Assembly: GCA_959347315.1 (NCBI GenBank)
Contig: OY365809.1
Span: 4,466,381 to 4,530,380 of the forward strand
DNA length: 64,000 nucleotides
Direction: 5' to 3'
Source of the DNA: Bimastos eiseni
Taxonomy: Eukaryota > Annelida > Clitellata > Crassiclitellata > Lumbricidae
Shown: in pieces, positions 35,801 to 46,820 of the stretch
Numbering within the stretch: the stretch's first letter is position 1
Layout of the letters: each line of letters begins with the position of its first letter
Notes under the pieces: model-generated
Databases searched by the model: none
What the model saw: only the letters and a program-made list of their open reading frames with translations
What the model was told of the DNA's origin: nothing
Translations under genes and position numbers: made by a program

Positions 35801-36559
35801 GTATGAGGTACATGTGTGGCGTTCTGCCGCTCGAGCGCCTGCCTAGCGCTAACTGACGGTGTGGACTCCAGCTTGCTGACACGTCTGGAGTCGCCCGAGT
35901 CACTTCCTTATCAAATCTCAATGCCAAACGGTTGCTTTCTATATCTACCAGGATGATCGCTCTCACCAGTATAGATTAAGGACGCGCTTCTTCTCCAAGA
36001 AAGGTAATTCCGTTCGAATTAGTCACGAGGTCTGATTGCCTATGGGCAACGTTCTGAGAATGGCCGTACTCAAAACAGGGTTCGTAATCATACCGGCAGG
36101 AATCTTTCTCGCCTTCTCTACCTTCCAAACTACTAGCCTCTTCTTCTTCTCTACCTGATGCCGTATCATTCAGCATCTTGTGACTCTGAAATTATCGCCA
36201 ATAAGGGACACCGAACGTTTTCTTAAGTTACGAGGTTCAGAATTATATACTTGAGACAAGTCCCTAAGTCATATCGGTAGCTAAATTCAACGTCTTGTAC
36301 TCCTAGTCATTACTGTTCGCAACTCTTTAAACTCTGTCGTCCTAGACACTACAAGTCTGACAGCTCTTCGTCATATCATGCTAGACACTTAGCTATCACG
36401 CCTTCTGCTCAACACGTATCTATTTCTGTGTATGACATAACGGCCGCACACGTATATTTTATCAAGCACCACAATTGATGGAGTAAGTTCCCGTCCTTTG
36501 TGTTAGCAATTACCCACCAACACTGATATAATCTGCTTCGATAAAAATGACACTGGCAT
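35801..36559. other. No gene recognised
   Basis: A minus-strand frame at 36176-35976 (acidic, with CRYDYEPCFEYGH) has an acceptor-like TTTCAG upstream but no convincing donor. I do not recognise it and do not call it a gene. Confidence 0.45.
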
Positions 36560-36745
36560 GGTATTCACGGACTCTTATAGTGAAGGTCTTCCCTCTATAA
36601 CCTATTACCGTTTTTGCGATATTTTCCCTTGTTTTTATGGCACAAGGACCACCATGGTATCCGGGTATCTTTCCTTGTTTAAGGGTGCAAGGTCCGCCTG
36701 GGGTTAGCACGTATCTTCCCTTTTTAAGGCGCACAGGGCGCCAGA
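36560..36745. repeat. Degenerate ~50-bp tandem repeat, about three units
   Basis: Units resembling TTCCTTGTTTAAGGGTGCAAGG plus a GACC/GCC-rich tail recur with substitutions at about 36620, 36670 and 36715. In the minus frame this gives repeated GGPC.LK motifs. No other coding evidence. Confidence 0.55.
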
Positions 36746-38006
36746 GTTGGCCATATCACTAACTTTGAGTATATGTACTCTGCAAATATCGATTTAAAAG
36801 GTGTTCTGAATGCGCTTCAAAATTGGCTAAATTTAAAGCATACGTGAATTCTTAATTACACGATTTGCAAACGCACGATGGGACATGTAATTGAATATAA
36901 AATAACGCTAATTGCATAGTAATATCAGTGTATAGTAATGTTATAACATAAAATTATGTTTATAGGAGTAAATCATTCTGGCTATGAATGTCTTACGGAC
37001 TGGTCTCCTGGGATTGACTTGCGTAAGCTTGACTCCATGTTGCCCTATCGGTTGATTTCTCATAATATTATACACCGGTGTTATAGGGTCCACTGATTAA
37101 CGCGGAAAAGTTAGCAAAATGTTAAAAAAATTTTGTGAAAATTGTATACTATCAGCAACATTAATTTTAGTCAAGTTTAGTATGGTAGTAAATGTCTACT
37201 TGAACACCTTTGAAACTGATAAAGTGAAAACTCTATATCAGCCAAGTTTGCGTGTTTAACAGATTTTTAAACGAAATAGACAACTCGTTCCCTGCTTGCA
37301 AGACCGCATTGATTTTTACGGAACCCAACAAAGTAGGCATACTGAAAGCGCTACAGAATGACTTCTGCTGTGAGCGGCGCTATATAAATTGACAAATACA
37401 AAAAAGTGAAGGTAGTTTAAGTTTAGCGACAATGTGTGAAAACGAGGAAAATTAGGGTCACCCTCCTCCTTCATCGAGACTTGGAACTGGCACTGCCTGG
37501 AACTTGAGCACGGACATGCAGTGACAGACGCAGCTGTACTGAACATTGTAATGCATTGCATTTAAATATTAATATATTGCATCTCGAAGTACACACCAAT
37601 TAGAGGCGATAACTTATACATGTATATGCTTGCACGTGTGTATGTGTCGGCGTTATAAATTCATCGAGTGGCATTGCAAGGTATTCTCAGCATATAGTTT
37701 GTGTGTATTACACATTGTATTGTATTGTATTGCACTGTATTGCATAGCATTGTTTTATATTATATTGTTTTGCATTGTATATATTATGCTTTTGTGTTCC
37801 CGAGTGACCGTCTCCTCCATTTAGAGCCATCGTCTGAATCTCACCGACATTTGTAAGCTAGTCACAAATACCACCATCACCCAACCACCCATCACCACCC
37901 ACAAGCCCACCACCCACCACCACCACCCACCCACCACCGCCATCCACCCACCGTCCCCACCCACCCACTCACCCACCACCACCGCCAAATCCCTTCTGCT
38001 CGACAT
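36746..38006. other. Non-coding stretch with repeats
   Basis: A GCGC-tail copy (plus, GGCGCTATATAAATTG) lies near 37373-37392 and a family B core (inverted) at 37440-37510. TTGTA/TTGCA runs lie at 37715-37790 and a CCACCCA-rich microsatellite at 37870-37985. Confidence 0.6.
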
Positions 38007-38440
38007 CTATCCATCTATTCTTGCAGCATCTATCCAACCGCCTTTCGTCGATGTTGATGAGGCTGCGAGCTGAGCGCTCTTGCAGCCACTGCAGCTGCTG
38101 TGGAGCATGGCTGATGCATGGAGCGATGGCCTGCGAATGGACCAAGGCTGCAGAGGAGGAGACGAGATGAGGATGGAGAGAGCCAAGCGACGATGCATAA
38201 GCATGTGCGTCGGTCGGTTCGTTCGCTCGTAGGATGGAAGGCGACGATGGTTAGGAAGGATGTTCAGCTGATAGAGAGGGTCCTCTGTGGATAGAGCGAA
38301 GAGACCCTCGTGGTCAGGGACTATCTCTCTCTGGAGGAACAGGTAGGCATCGGATTTGGTATAGAGGGAGGACGGATGGGGAGTTACTGAATGCTGAACG
38401 GGAAGGAGATGGTGCTGTTGCTGTTGTTGCCGTGGCTGGT
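38007..38440 (-). CDS. Possible coding exon(s), unrecognised
   Basis: A minus-strand frame from about 38440 to 38007 has non-repetitive, protein-like composition, e.g. SDAYLFLQREIVPDHEG then LFALSTEDPLYQLN. A second minus frame overlapping its left half is also long and protein-like (LQWLQERSARSLINIDERR). Codon third positions are GC-rich compared with the surroundings. I recognise no family and found no clear start or splice pair. It may be chance openness next to CAG/CAT repeats (38400-38520). Confidence 0.2.
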
Positions 38441-38780
38441 TGATGATGATGATGACGATTGTGGTGGTGGTGATGGTTGTATGACGACAATTATGATTAT
38501 GATGTGATGATGGTGCTAGTGGTGGAGATGGAGTGGCTGTGGAGGGAAGACACGGAAACACAATGACGCATACAATAAAGAGAGAACAATAGAGAAAGAG
38601 AGACAGACAAACAGACAGACCATAGACCTAACATAACATCACATTGCAAGACATAGCATAACAAGGTTTTGAAGTGGTTCAGAAGACGTTTAGTCTGTGT
38701 TAAAACCACTGCAATTTGAACTGGAGCGTGATTAATAACCCAAATTTCCATGTTCCCTCTTAAAACCTCCGATAGTGTCC
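38441..38780. repeat. CAA/CAT microsatellites and flanking sequence
   Basis: GAT/GTT/GTG-rich repeats lie at 38405-38530, then a short GACA run near 38605-38620. No gene was seen. Confidence 0.7.
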
Positions 38781-39262
38781 ACTTAGACCAGCGGTTCTCA
38801 ACTTGTGGGTTGCGCGCGACCCTCGCAAGGGTCGCCTTACAATTTGCCAGAGGTCGCCTGGAACCTTAAGGAATTGGTTAAAAAAACTTGGTCATCTTTG
38901 TATCTCATGTATAATATTTATGTAATCGCGATTATTACACGAACTAGCCTTCTACTGTAGTGATTTTAATTAATCGTTACCTATTCTAAATTTTCTTGTG
39001 CTGTGATTCATTGAAAAAATTATTACCAACAATAAATTTTGAATTGTTCCGTTAATGAAAGTTTGATCATGCTGTTATGCATGAGGTGTATGGGTTACGA
39101 AATGATAAGAAGTAAAATGCATGGTAGTAAAAATTAGGTGAATACTTTACACATGCATATGCAATAGGGCAACTAATCAATAAATAGCTGGGGTCGCGAC
39201 ACCTTTGGAAATATTATTAGGGGATGGCATGACTGAAAAGGTTTAGAATCGCTGACGTAGAC
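38781..39262. mobile_element. Non-autonomous hAT element (CAGCGGTTCTCAAC family)
   Basis: Element 38789-39254 (466 bp) starts CAGCGGTTCTCAACTTGTGG with GGGTTGCGCGCGACC. It ends GGGGTCGCGACACCTTTGG ... AAAGGTTTAGAATCGCTG. These are well-known hAT (Charlie/MER5-type) terminal sequences. Flanking 8-mers ACTTAGAC and ACGTAGAC differ by one base, consistent with a target duplication. The interior is AT-rich and non-coding. Confidence 0.88.
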
Positions 39263-39507
39263 AGTGTAATCAGCCAAACAATTCCACAACTCTGCAACTC
39301 TTCCAAATGAAGAATCTCTGCCCCATAATGTTCCTATCGGTTTCTTCAACAATTTACACCTACTTGTATGTCTCCGAGTTACCTTATTTGGTGCAAATTG
39401 AAAAAATCTTTCCGACTGCGCCCCCTCCTTTCCAGTAATAATCTTGTAGACTTCAACCAGGCCTCCTCTGCTCCTCCTTATTTATACAATACAATACAAC
39501 TGTTATT

Positions 39508-39703
39508 GATATTGCCCTTCTTACGCTTAAGTGCACACACGCCTCGACGGCGCAACTGCAGTTGTACTGCAGAGCAAATTGTGTGCGAAAGACTTGCTCA
39601 AGGCCTCTACACAGCGAATGCCCCGGACGAGAGTCGAACCCGCTCACTCAGTGCACACTGAACGTTACATGCTGACCGCTCTAACCAATCAGCCACAATG
39701 TTG
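39508..39703 (-). mobile_element. tRNA-derived SINE, second copy
   Basis: It is collinear with the SINE at 16204-16406. The tRNA-like head on the minus strand has GGCTGATTGGTTAGAGC (A box) and GGTTCGACTC (B box). The body ends GGCAATATCAATAAC, followed by a GTATT-rich tail at 39507-39485. It looks more complete at its 3' end than the first copy. Confidence 0.78.
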
Positions 39704-40946
39704 TTAATAAAAACTTATTCAACCTTTCTTCGTACGTAGAGGTGGTAGGATGGGAAGAGGAGAAACGGAAGGAGAGTGACGAAAGAGAGAGGGAGTGAGG
39801 AGAAAGAGAGTGATGGAAGAGATGGCCATGTCGCTGGTTTGAGACCTCCTCAGAAACAGGTCGATTATGGGTCGGTCACTAGTCCACACGGAGGGGCATA
39901 CGATTTGCGGTGCTAAAGGGTCCTACAAGCAGCTAGGGATTTCTCTGTGGATTGCAATGTCCCTAATTGGATTCGCTCCAATGAACCTGACCTAATTTGG
40001 TGATTTCGTAACGACGTCATTCTTGCAAAACACAATATTGTATATAATAATTATGCGACGAAGACAGTTAACTCCGCCACTGGCTGCACTCTGCCAGTGC
40101 CAGTCCCAAGCCTGGATAAAGGAGGAGGGCGACGCTAGTGGTCTCTATTTCGCTAAAATGCAACTACCTAAATCAAGTAACTGAATGGCTAGAGCGCTCT
40201 AACTTAAACACCTTTAAAACGCAGTGAATTGATGCCATAATAAACCATGTCACGGCTTTTTGTTGATTAGATATTGATTTCTAACTTCGTTCGACCACCA
40301 TTTTTTCTCTTTCAAACACTATGCATCTCTGCTTTAAAAAGTGTATCTCTGTTAATCAGCCTCTGTTTCTTCCGCTTTCCATAAATGACTGTTTCTCTGT
40401 CTCGCTATCTCTACATAGCTGTCTGTGTCGCCCTATTTCTCTCTCTCCCAGTATCTCTTTAAGTATCGCTGTCTCTTTCTGTTCATTTGTGTCTGTACCT
40501 CTGTCCGATGGGAACTGACCGCTTCAGCATCGACCGATTTTGCGTCGGTAATTCTGAGTGGCATGATGTTACAAGACCAGAACAACTGATGTCGTTTAAG
40601 ACAGAAACACACAGAAGGCCAGAGGAACATGTACACAGATAGACAGATAGACGGCGGGAAGGTCTACCGAATGGACGGATATGTAAACAGATAGATAGAA
40701 AGACAGAAAGACGGACGAGCACATGGACAGACCGACAGACAAAATGGATCGATAGAACGATCCGTCAGTAGACAATTGACGACAGACGGCGACTCAGTAC
40801 GTTTTGGGTATCGACGAAATCATTGCACAGCGCGAGAATTGTTAACTTTATAGCTGTTCGAACTCTTACGCCATGTGTATCTGTGTTTGTCTGTGTTTGT
40901 CTGTGTTTGTTTGTTTGGCTGTTTGCCTCTCTACCTCTCTGCTGTC

Positions 40947-41026
<80 letters not shown>

Positions 41027-42115
41027 CATTTCAGTATGTCTGTCTGTCTGACTGTGTGTCTTCTATTCATTAATCATTGCCAATCGATAGTTTAGTAAGT
41101 AAGCAACCGATCATTCTCTGACGGGATAGTTCGTCATCATGCAATGGCGAGATTCATCGGTTGATGGAATAATTTGCATGTGAATTAAAACAGACGAGGA
41201 AGAGAAAAGCGATCATTTGAACGAGAGATGGAAGATTAAAAATATTATTGAGACGTTCCATCACAGACAGACTATATTATTTTATGCAAATCAAGTGAAT
41301 GGCGGTTAGCGATAGTCTAATGGAAACATTTGTTTCAAGATTTCATCTGCAAAGACATAGGTCTCATAGCCACCACAGAGAGAGAGAGAGACAGAGAGAG
41401 ACAGAGACAGAGACAGAGAGACAGAGACAGATACAAAGAGAGAGAAAGATAGAGAGAGAAAGCAAGAAAGACAGAGAAAGAGAGACAGAGATAGAGACAG
41501 AGGCAGAGAGACAGAGACAGACAGAGAGATAGAGACAGAGGCAGAGAGACAGAGACAGACAGACAGACACATACACGGACAGACATATACGCAGACTGAG
41601 AGATAACAACACAGACAGAAACAAACACAGACAGCGACAGAGGCAGACAGACAGGCAGACGTAGAGCGATACAGTGTACATGCCAGTGTATGCGTGTGTA
41701 ATGTATTATGTGTTCATACGTTTTATATGTGTATTTGTATGTGTACATTTGTGTACATTTGTGTACATGCCAATATAACGTGTACGGATTACGTACTCTC
41801 ATAATATTCGTATATATGAGCTCATTCGTATGTATGTGTGTATGTATGTATGTATGTGTGTATGTATGTATGTATGTGTGTATGTATGTATGTATGTGTG
41901 TATGTATGTATGTATGTGTGTATGTATGTATGTATGTATATGTGTGCATATAGGTTTAAATGTTTGTATATGTTTATATGCGTGTATATGTGTGTATGTG
42001 TGTGTGTATGTATGTTTGCTATCGTTCAACTGTATGCGTACTTGGATAGGTCTGTTTGCCTGACGAATTTGTTCGAGATTCCGGATTGAACGGAGAATAG
42101 AATCGAATGCATTGA
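39704..42115. repeat. Non-coding stretch with large microsatellites
   Basis: A family B core lies at 40085-40140, (CTAT)n at about 40947-41025 and GACAGA-type repeats at 41377-41600. (TATG)n/(TGTA)n lies at 41829-42015. No exon was recognised. Confidence 0.8.
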
Positions 42116-43100
42116 ATGCATCTCCTGGAGATGTTTACTCTCAATCTAACGCTTTGCCTCCTTTCCCTTATATCTTCCTCCTCCCTTTCTTCCTCCTCCT
42201 TCGCTCCGCCACTCTTATTCATCGCCCTCGTGCCCAACCTATTCTCCATCCTCACCAACATACATCTCTTTTATCTCCTCCTCCTGGTAATTCTCCCCTC
42301 TTTTGTTTCCTCCTTTCATAAACTCCTTCTTTATATACTACCCCTAATATTCTACATCCTTCTCCCCCAAGCACAAATTTCCGGTTTATTTGCTTCACAT
42401 CCTGCCCCTTCATTTAACCCTTCCTATTTCTTCCACATATATTCCTCCTCCTTATCCGCTAAATCCCCATCTATGTGCATTTATATATCCTTCCAATCCC
42501 ATGCTTATCCTCCTCCGTTACCTGCTGTATGCCATCCTACTACTGTACCTTACTTCTCCTTCTCCTCCTCCTCCTCCTCCTTCTCATTCCCTTCTGTTTT
42601 TACCTACTACTCCCTTACTCCTACTTCCTATTTCTTCGTAGCGCACGTCTGCGCAATATTTCATCATTAATTTAATCTCATCTACTATCCTCGTATACTT
42701 TATCCATAAGTTCTTGACTTCACTCTCTTCATTATCATCTTCCTCCAAATATTAATAATGCCCATGCTAGTCTTATTTTCCTTCTGATCCACTAAAGCTT
42801 CCTTCATCTTCTATCTCGTTTTACTCTTTCCCTAAGCGATACAATACATTCCTCCTCCAATAAACCTTCGAATCTTTTTCTACGTGCCCCTTCTACTAAT
42901 TAAATTTCCTATCTTACATCCTCATTTGCCAGTTCTACTGCCCCACCATCCCAATCCCTATCCTCCATCCTCCTTTTCCGTCTAATCCAATCTCCTCTCT
43001 CGCATCATCATTTGCCAACGCTCCTTTACTCCGCATCCATTCCATCTCAACCTACGTATCGACTCCAACCTATTTTCCTCCGCAACATCTGCTCCCGTGT
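42116..43100. repeat. Pyrimidine-rich tract (TCC/CTT-rich), no gene
   Basis: For about 1 kb the plus strand is strongly C+T rich (CCTCCTCC, TTCTCC). Leu/Ser/Pro/Phe-rich frames over it come from the composition, and no domain is recognisable. Confidence 0.75.
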
Positions 43101-43956
43101 AAAACAATCGACATTCAGAAAAGACCGAGACTTCCATAGCAACCTCACTCACCAAAAAAACAGTTAGAAAACAAAGCGCACACGCAGTTCAGATGCCTAT
43201 CTGTCTAAAGTCAGATATTATTCAGACAGACTATCCACCATCTAACGGGGCTTCGATACGCGTCAGATTTCCACCAACGCTTGACTTCAATCTTCTTGTA
43301 TCTGATTTTGCTGTTAAACGGCGCAAAAAAAGATAGTTGGGTATGCGCCATATTGGCTTAGCCTCACACTGAGTGCGTTTCAATCATATGATCGTTTGAA
43401 GTCAAAGGGTAATGAGTAGATAACACGCTGCTTACACACCTCAAAAGAAAGTCCTAAGAAACAGGTTAACACAGTAGGACACATGAATAGTGTTCATTTG
43501 CGACAAAGAAACATTTAAGAGATACATGAAACTATTAAATTTGATTTCCCCGTATTACCGCTCTCATGGATTGTATTACCGCTCTTATGGATTGTAATCT
43601 GTTGCCACTCTCTCTTCGTAGCTTAAATTCACTCCCTTTCTTCAATTACTGGCTTAAAAATCACTATTTCTCTCTGGCTTTCAAGGATTTGGAAATCTAA
43701 ACCAGTCCTCTCTTGGCAAACTGACTGATTGTCTATCCACGTCTCAGGTTCACATTTGAAATTTAATTATTAATTAATAATAATAATAATAATAACAATA
43801 ATAACAATAATAACAATTGTGATGTTGATCCAACGTTTTAATGCGGTGTCTTTCAGGGCACTATGTTAAGATTACAAGCATCTGACAAGCAGCGACCCAG
43901 ATGGCCTGATGACAGATTCTTTGGCAATGCCAATGATAAATAATGCCATATGTGAC

Positions 43957-44006
<50 letters not shown>

Positions 44007-44775
44007 AATAATAACAATAACAACAATAATAATAAGTCAAACGAACTTAGGTCAAAATCTACTGTTTTTAGTAACAACTTATGATTCATTTGCTATCCTA
44101 GTTTTTTAATCCCTCAAAAGTTTTTTCAGTGATAATACATGTTAGTGGTTGAATCTCAGGTCTCCAGGCAACTAAAATACCGATAAGGTTTTAGACACGA
44201 TGTATATAAAAATGCGTATCATGGACGCCGTTAGTTGGTCAATCTTCAGGTAAAGAGAAATGTTGAAATCCAGCTGCACGTAGTCTGAAAGCCAACGAGA
44301 TAATATAATGAGTTTTGATGCTTTACTTAAAAGAAGAAAGATTTCGAGCCTAGAATAAACACTGACAATCAGTTCCATCCCTAGGGGCAGCAACAAGGAA
44401 TTCACGAGAGCCCATACATATATGTATATATATATTTAACTCATATATATATAATATATGTATATAGGGCTTACATATAAGCTATATGGTGTGTATACAT
44501 TTCCTATACACGTGTTTTTATTGCATGGCATTTACAATAACATTCTCAGCTAATGCGCACATATATTTAGTAATGTTGCACGAAAACATTGTGGTATTTC
44601 AAAAGGTTATTGTAAATTGTAGATTTTCTCAAACCACTTACGTTTCAGGGCTCTGTAAACAAGAGAACGCCGCGGGATTATTTCTCACCGGATCACGTAA
44701 ATACTCGTTGACTGACCTCTGACCCCTGACCTCTGAACTCTGACCTTTCCCGTCCGGCACCAACACCGCGCTCAG
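43101..44775. other. Region upstream of the tetraspanin exon, no exon identified
   Basis: (ATA)n/(AAC)n microsatellites lie at 43770-43815 and 43957-44035, and (TA)n at 44418-44465. The initiator exon and promoter of the tetraspanin gene should lie here or further left. The pyrimidine-rich TGACCTCTGACC repeats at 44710-44745 precede the exon acceptor. Confidence 0.5.
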
Positions 44776-45124
44776 TCTGGACAAAGAGGAGCAGGAGAGA
44801 GACTCGGATGGAGAGACCCGAGCGACGGCTCCGACTCCAACCCCCTTGGAGGAGAAGGAAGAGGCGAGGGAAGAGGAAGGTAACCAGGTGAGGGACGATG
44901 AAGGGCTCCCATCAGCGACCGAGCGCGTGGAAACCGGAAGTGACGACGACAGGAGCAGCGCTTCCGGTCAGAATGGACCGGAAGTGGTCAACAACAAGAG
45001 ACTGCATCGAGATTCCGGATCGGAGGAGTCCGCTCACGAGAACACCAGCGCCATCTGTACAGCGGAAGTATGCGGAACAGTCTGCTCCAAGTCCTTTCTC
45101 ATATCCATCAACCTCACCTTCGCA
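44776..45124 (+). CDS. Tetraspanin exon: acidic N-terminal region and start of TM1
   Basis: The 349-nt exon runs from a proposed acceptor (CCGCGCTCAG, AG at 44774-44775) to a consensus donor (TTCGCA then GTAAGT, GT at 45125-45126). The acceptor splits a codon (one base, then 116 codons) and the donor is phase 0. The encoded segment begins LDKEEQERDSDGE and is rich in Glu, Asp, Ser and Thr for about 95 residues. A Cys-containing stretch (AICTAEVCGTVCSKSF) follows, then LISINLTFA. Cys residues beside TM1 in tetraspanins are usually palmitoylated. LISINLTFA continues into VLGWLLIGCGVWL of the exon at 62367 to make a complete TM1. There is no in-frame ATG in the exon, so translation must start upstream. 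The acceptor position is less certain than the donor. Confidence 0.72.
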
Positions 45125-45175
45125 GTAAGTACTCATCTCATAATCAATGACTAACTCAATCACTGACTCCATGAC

Positions 45176-45470
45176 TGACTGACTGACTTACTTACTTACT
45201 TACTTACTCACTTATTCACTTACTCACTTACTTGCCTACATACTGGTTAGTTTATTGACTGCCTGCATAGATCACTGACTGACTGTCTTGCTAACTGACC
45301 GTTTTGTTGATTCTCTCACTGACTGGCTGACTGACTGGCCTTTGGACTGACTGACTGAATTACAGACTGATTGGCTTGCTGATTGATTGACTGACTGTAT
45401 TACTGACCCACTGTCTAACAGCCTGCTGTCTGACTGACTGACTGGCCGACTTTCTGGCTGGCTCGTAGGC
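45176..45470. repeat. Degenerate GACT tetranucleotide tract
   Basis: GACTGACT, TTACTTAC and CTGACTGG units run for about 290 bp, starting 50 bp after the tetraspanin donor. Confidence 0.85.
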
Positions 45471-45764
45471 TAGTGTTCCTCTGCAACGATTGCTTTAATG
45501 GATTTCGAAATTTTCGATTCGATGCTATTTTCATTCTGATTGCGTCGTTAAAAAAGTGATTAGATGAAATTCAATGTGGCAATGAGAATTTTTTTCATAA
45601 TATTATCTGAGGTAAAGGTCTAAAAGTCAGGGCAGTTCTTGGCTTCTGTGTCGCGTATCTCGCGCGGAGCAATTACAAAGGACTCTTCCGAGAAGATTGC
45701 AAGTATATAGTTAATGGACACGATACGTGTTGCAGAAGTGTGTGCGGAATGAGTTTCCAGCATG

Positions 45765-46170
45765 AGAGAGATAGAAAACGAGAGAGAGAAAGAGAGAGAG
45801 AAAGAGAGAGAAAGATAGAGAGTAAGAGAGAGAGAGAGAGAGAAACAGAGATACAAGGGGCAAAAGAGAGAGAGACACAAACACAGATTCGGAGACAGAA
45901 GGACAGAAAGAGAAACAAACAGACAGATCCGTGTGCAGAGTGTGACCGAGAGATATAGACTTACAAATCGATCTGCAAATAAGAAGAGAGAGAGACAGAG
46001 CGACAGAGACAGAGTCAGAGAGAGAGAGAGAGACGTACATACAGAGAGAGACAGAGACTGAGACAGACTGAGACATAGAGATATGCAACGACAGAGACAG
46101 ATGGCAGAGGCAGAGGTAGAGACACAGACAAACAGACAGAGAGAGAAGGAGAGACAGATAAAGCGAGACA
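45765..46170. repeat. GA/GACA microsatellite tract
   Basis: (GAGA)n and GACAGA units; long minus-strand Leu/Ser frames are repeat translations. Confidence 0.9.
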
Positions 46171-46499
46171 GACAGATCCCTTTGTAAATGGGCCATTATG
46201 AAGAGTGCTAACTGCAGCATTTCCAACGTTGGTCTTAGTTAACAGTTTGATGGTTGGAAGGAGGTCTCGTGCCGTCAAAGGCCAAGAATCGATGCTGCTG
46301 CTGCTGCTATAGAAGAAGCCAGATACAGAGCACCGGTTGATGCTCCAGCCTCAGGTACCAAGAGATCATCAAAGCTGCATGAATCAAACAGGTCTTTTGG
46401 CGCAGCTGAGACTCACCTGTTCCAACCAGCATTCATATCGACAGACTCAATCACTGGCTTTGTTCTCTAAGTGGTGCAAACAATTCGCCAGCAGCATGC

Positions 46500-46700
46500 C
46501 ATACAAGATAATACAATACAGCACATTAAAATGCAAGACAATATTATGCAATGCAATACAATACAATGCATAATAATCCAACAATTCAATAATCTATACA
46601 AATACAATGAAATGCACTTAAATACATCTCCTGGGTTGGCATGCGAGTGCCCATGAGCAGGCCACCCCGTAGTGGTGCTATATAAGTCTGGCGCTGATAC
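46500..46700 (+). mobile_element. ATACA repeats and a GCGC-tail copy
   Basis: AATACA/ATGCA runs lie at 46507-46575. At 46625-46690 a plus-oriented copy ends GGTGCTATATAAGTCTGG, related to the LINE 3' end. Confidence 0.45.
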
Positions 46701-46820
46701 AAAACCGCGCAGTTATTAAATAAATAGCTGTCTTAACGTCGTAATGACACTATTAAAGTCGTTATTGCAAATTCTAAATCGTTATCAAGACACAAGAGTC
46801 GGTATTGTGACCTCTTGAAA

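Noticed and set aside
35976..36176. Minus-strand frame with CRYDYEPCFEYGH preceded by an acceptor-like TTTCAG
   Set aside because: No donor in a sensible position, no family recognised, and it adjoins the pogo relic without matching any part of that transposase.
42116..42670. 184-codon plus frame rich in Leu, Ser, Pro, Phe
   Set aside because: Overlapping frames in the same pyrimidine-rich tract look alike and there is no recognisable motif.
44649..44696. Possible 48-nt exon (acceptor TTTCAG, donor GTAAAT) before the tetraspanin exon
   Set aside because: Both sites look plausible, but none of its stop-free frames joins to the phase required at 44776.
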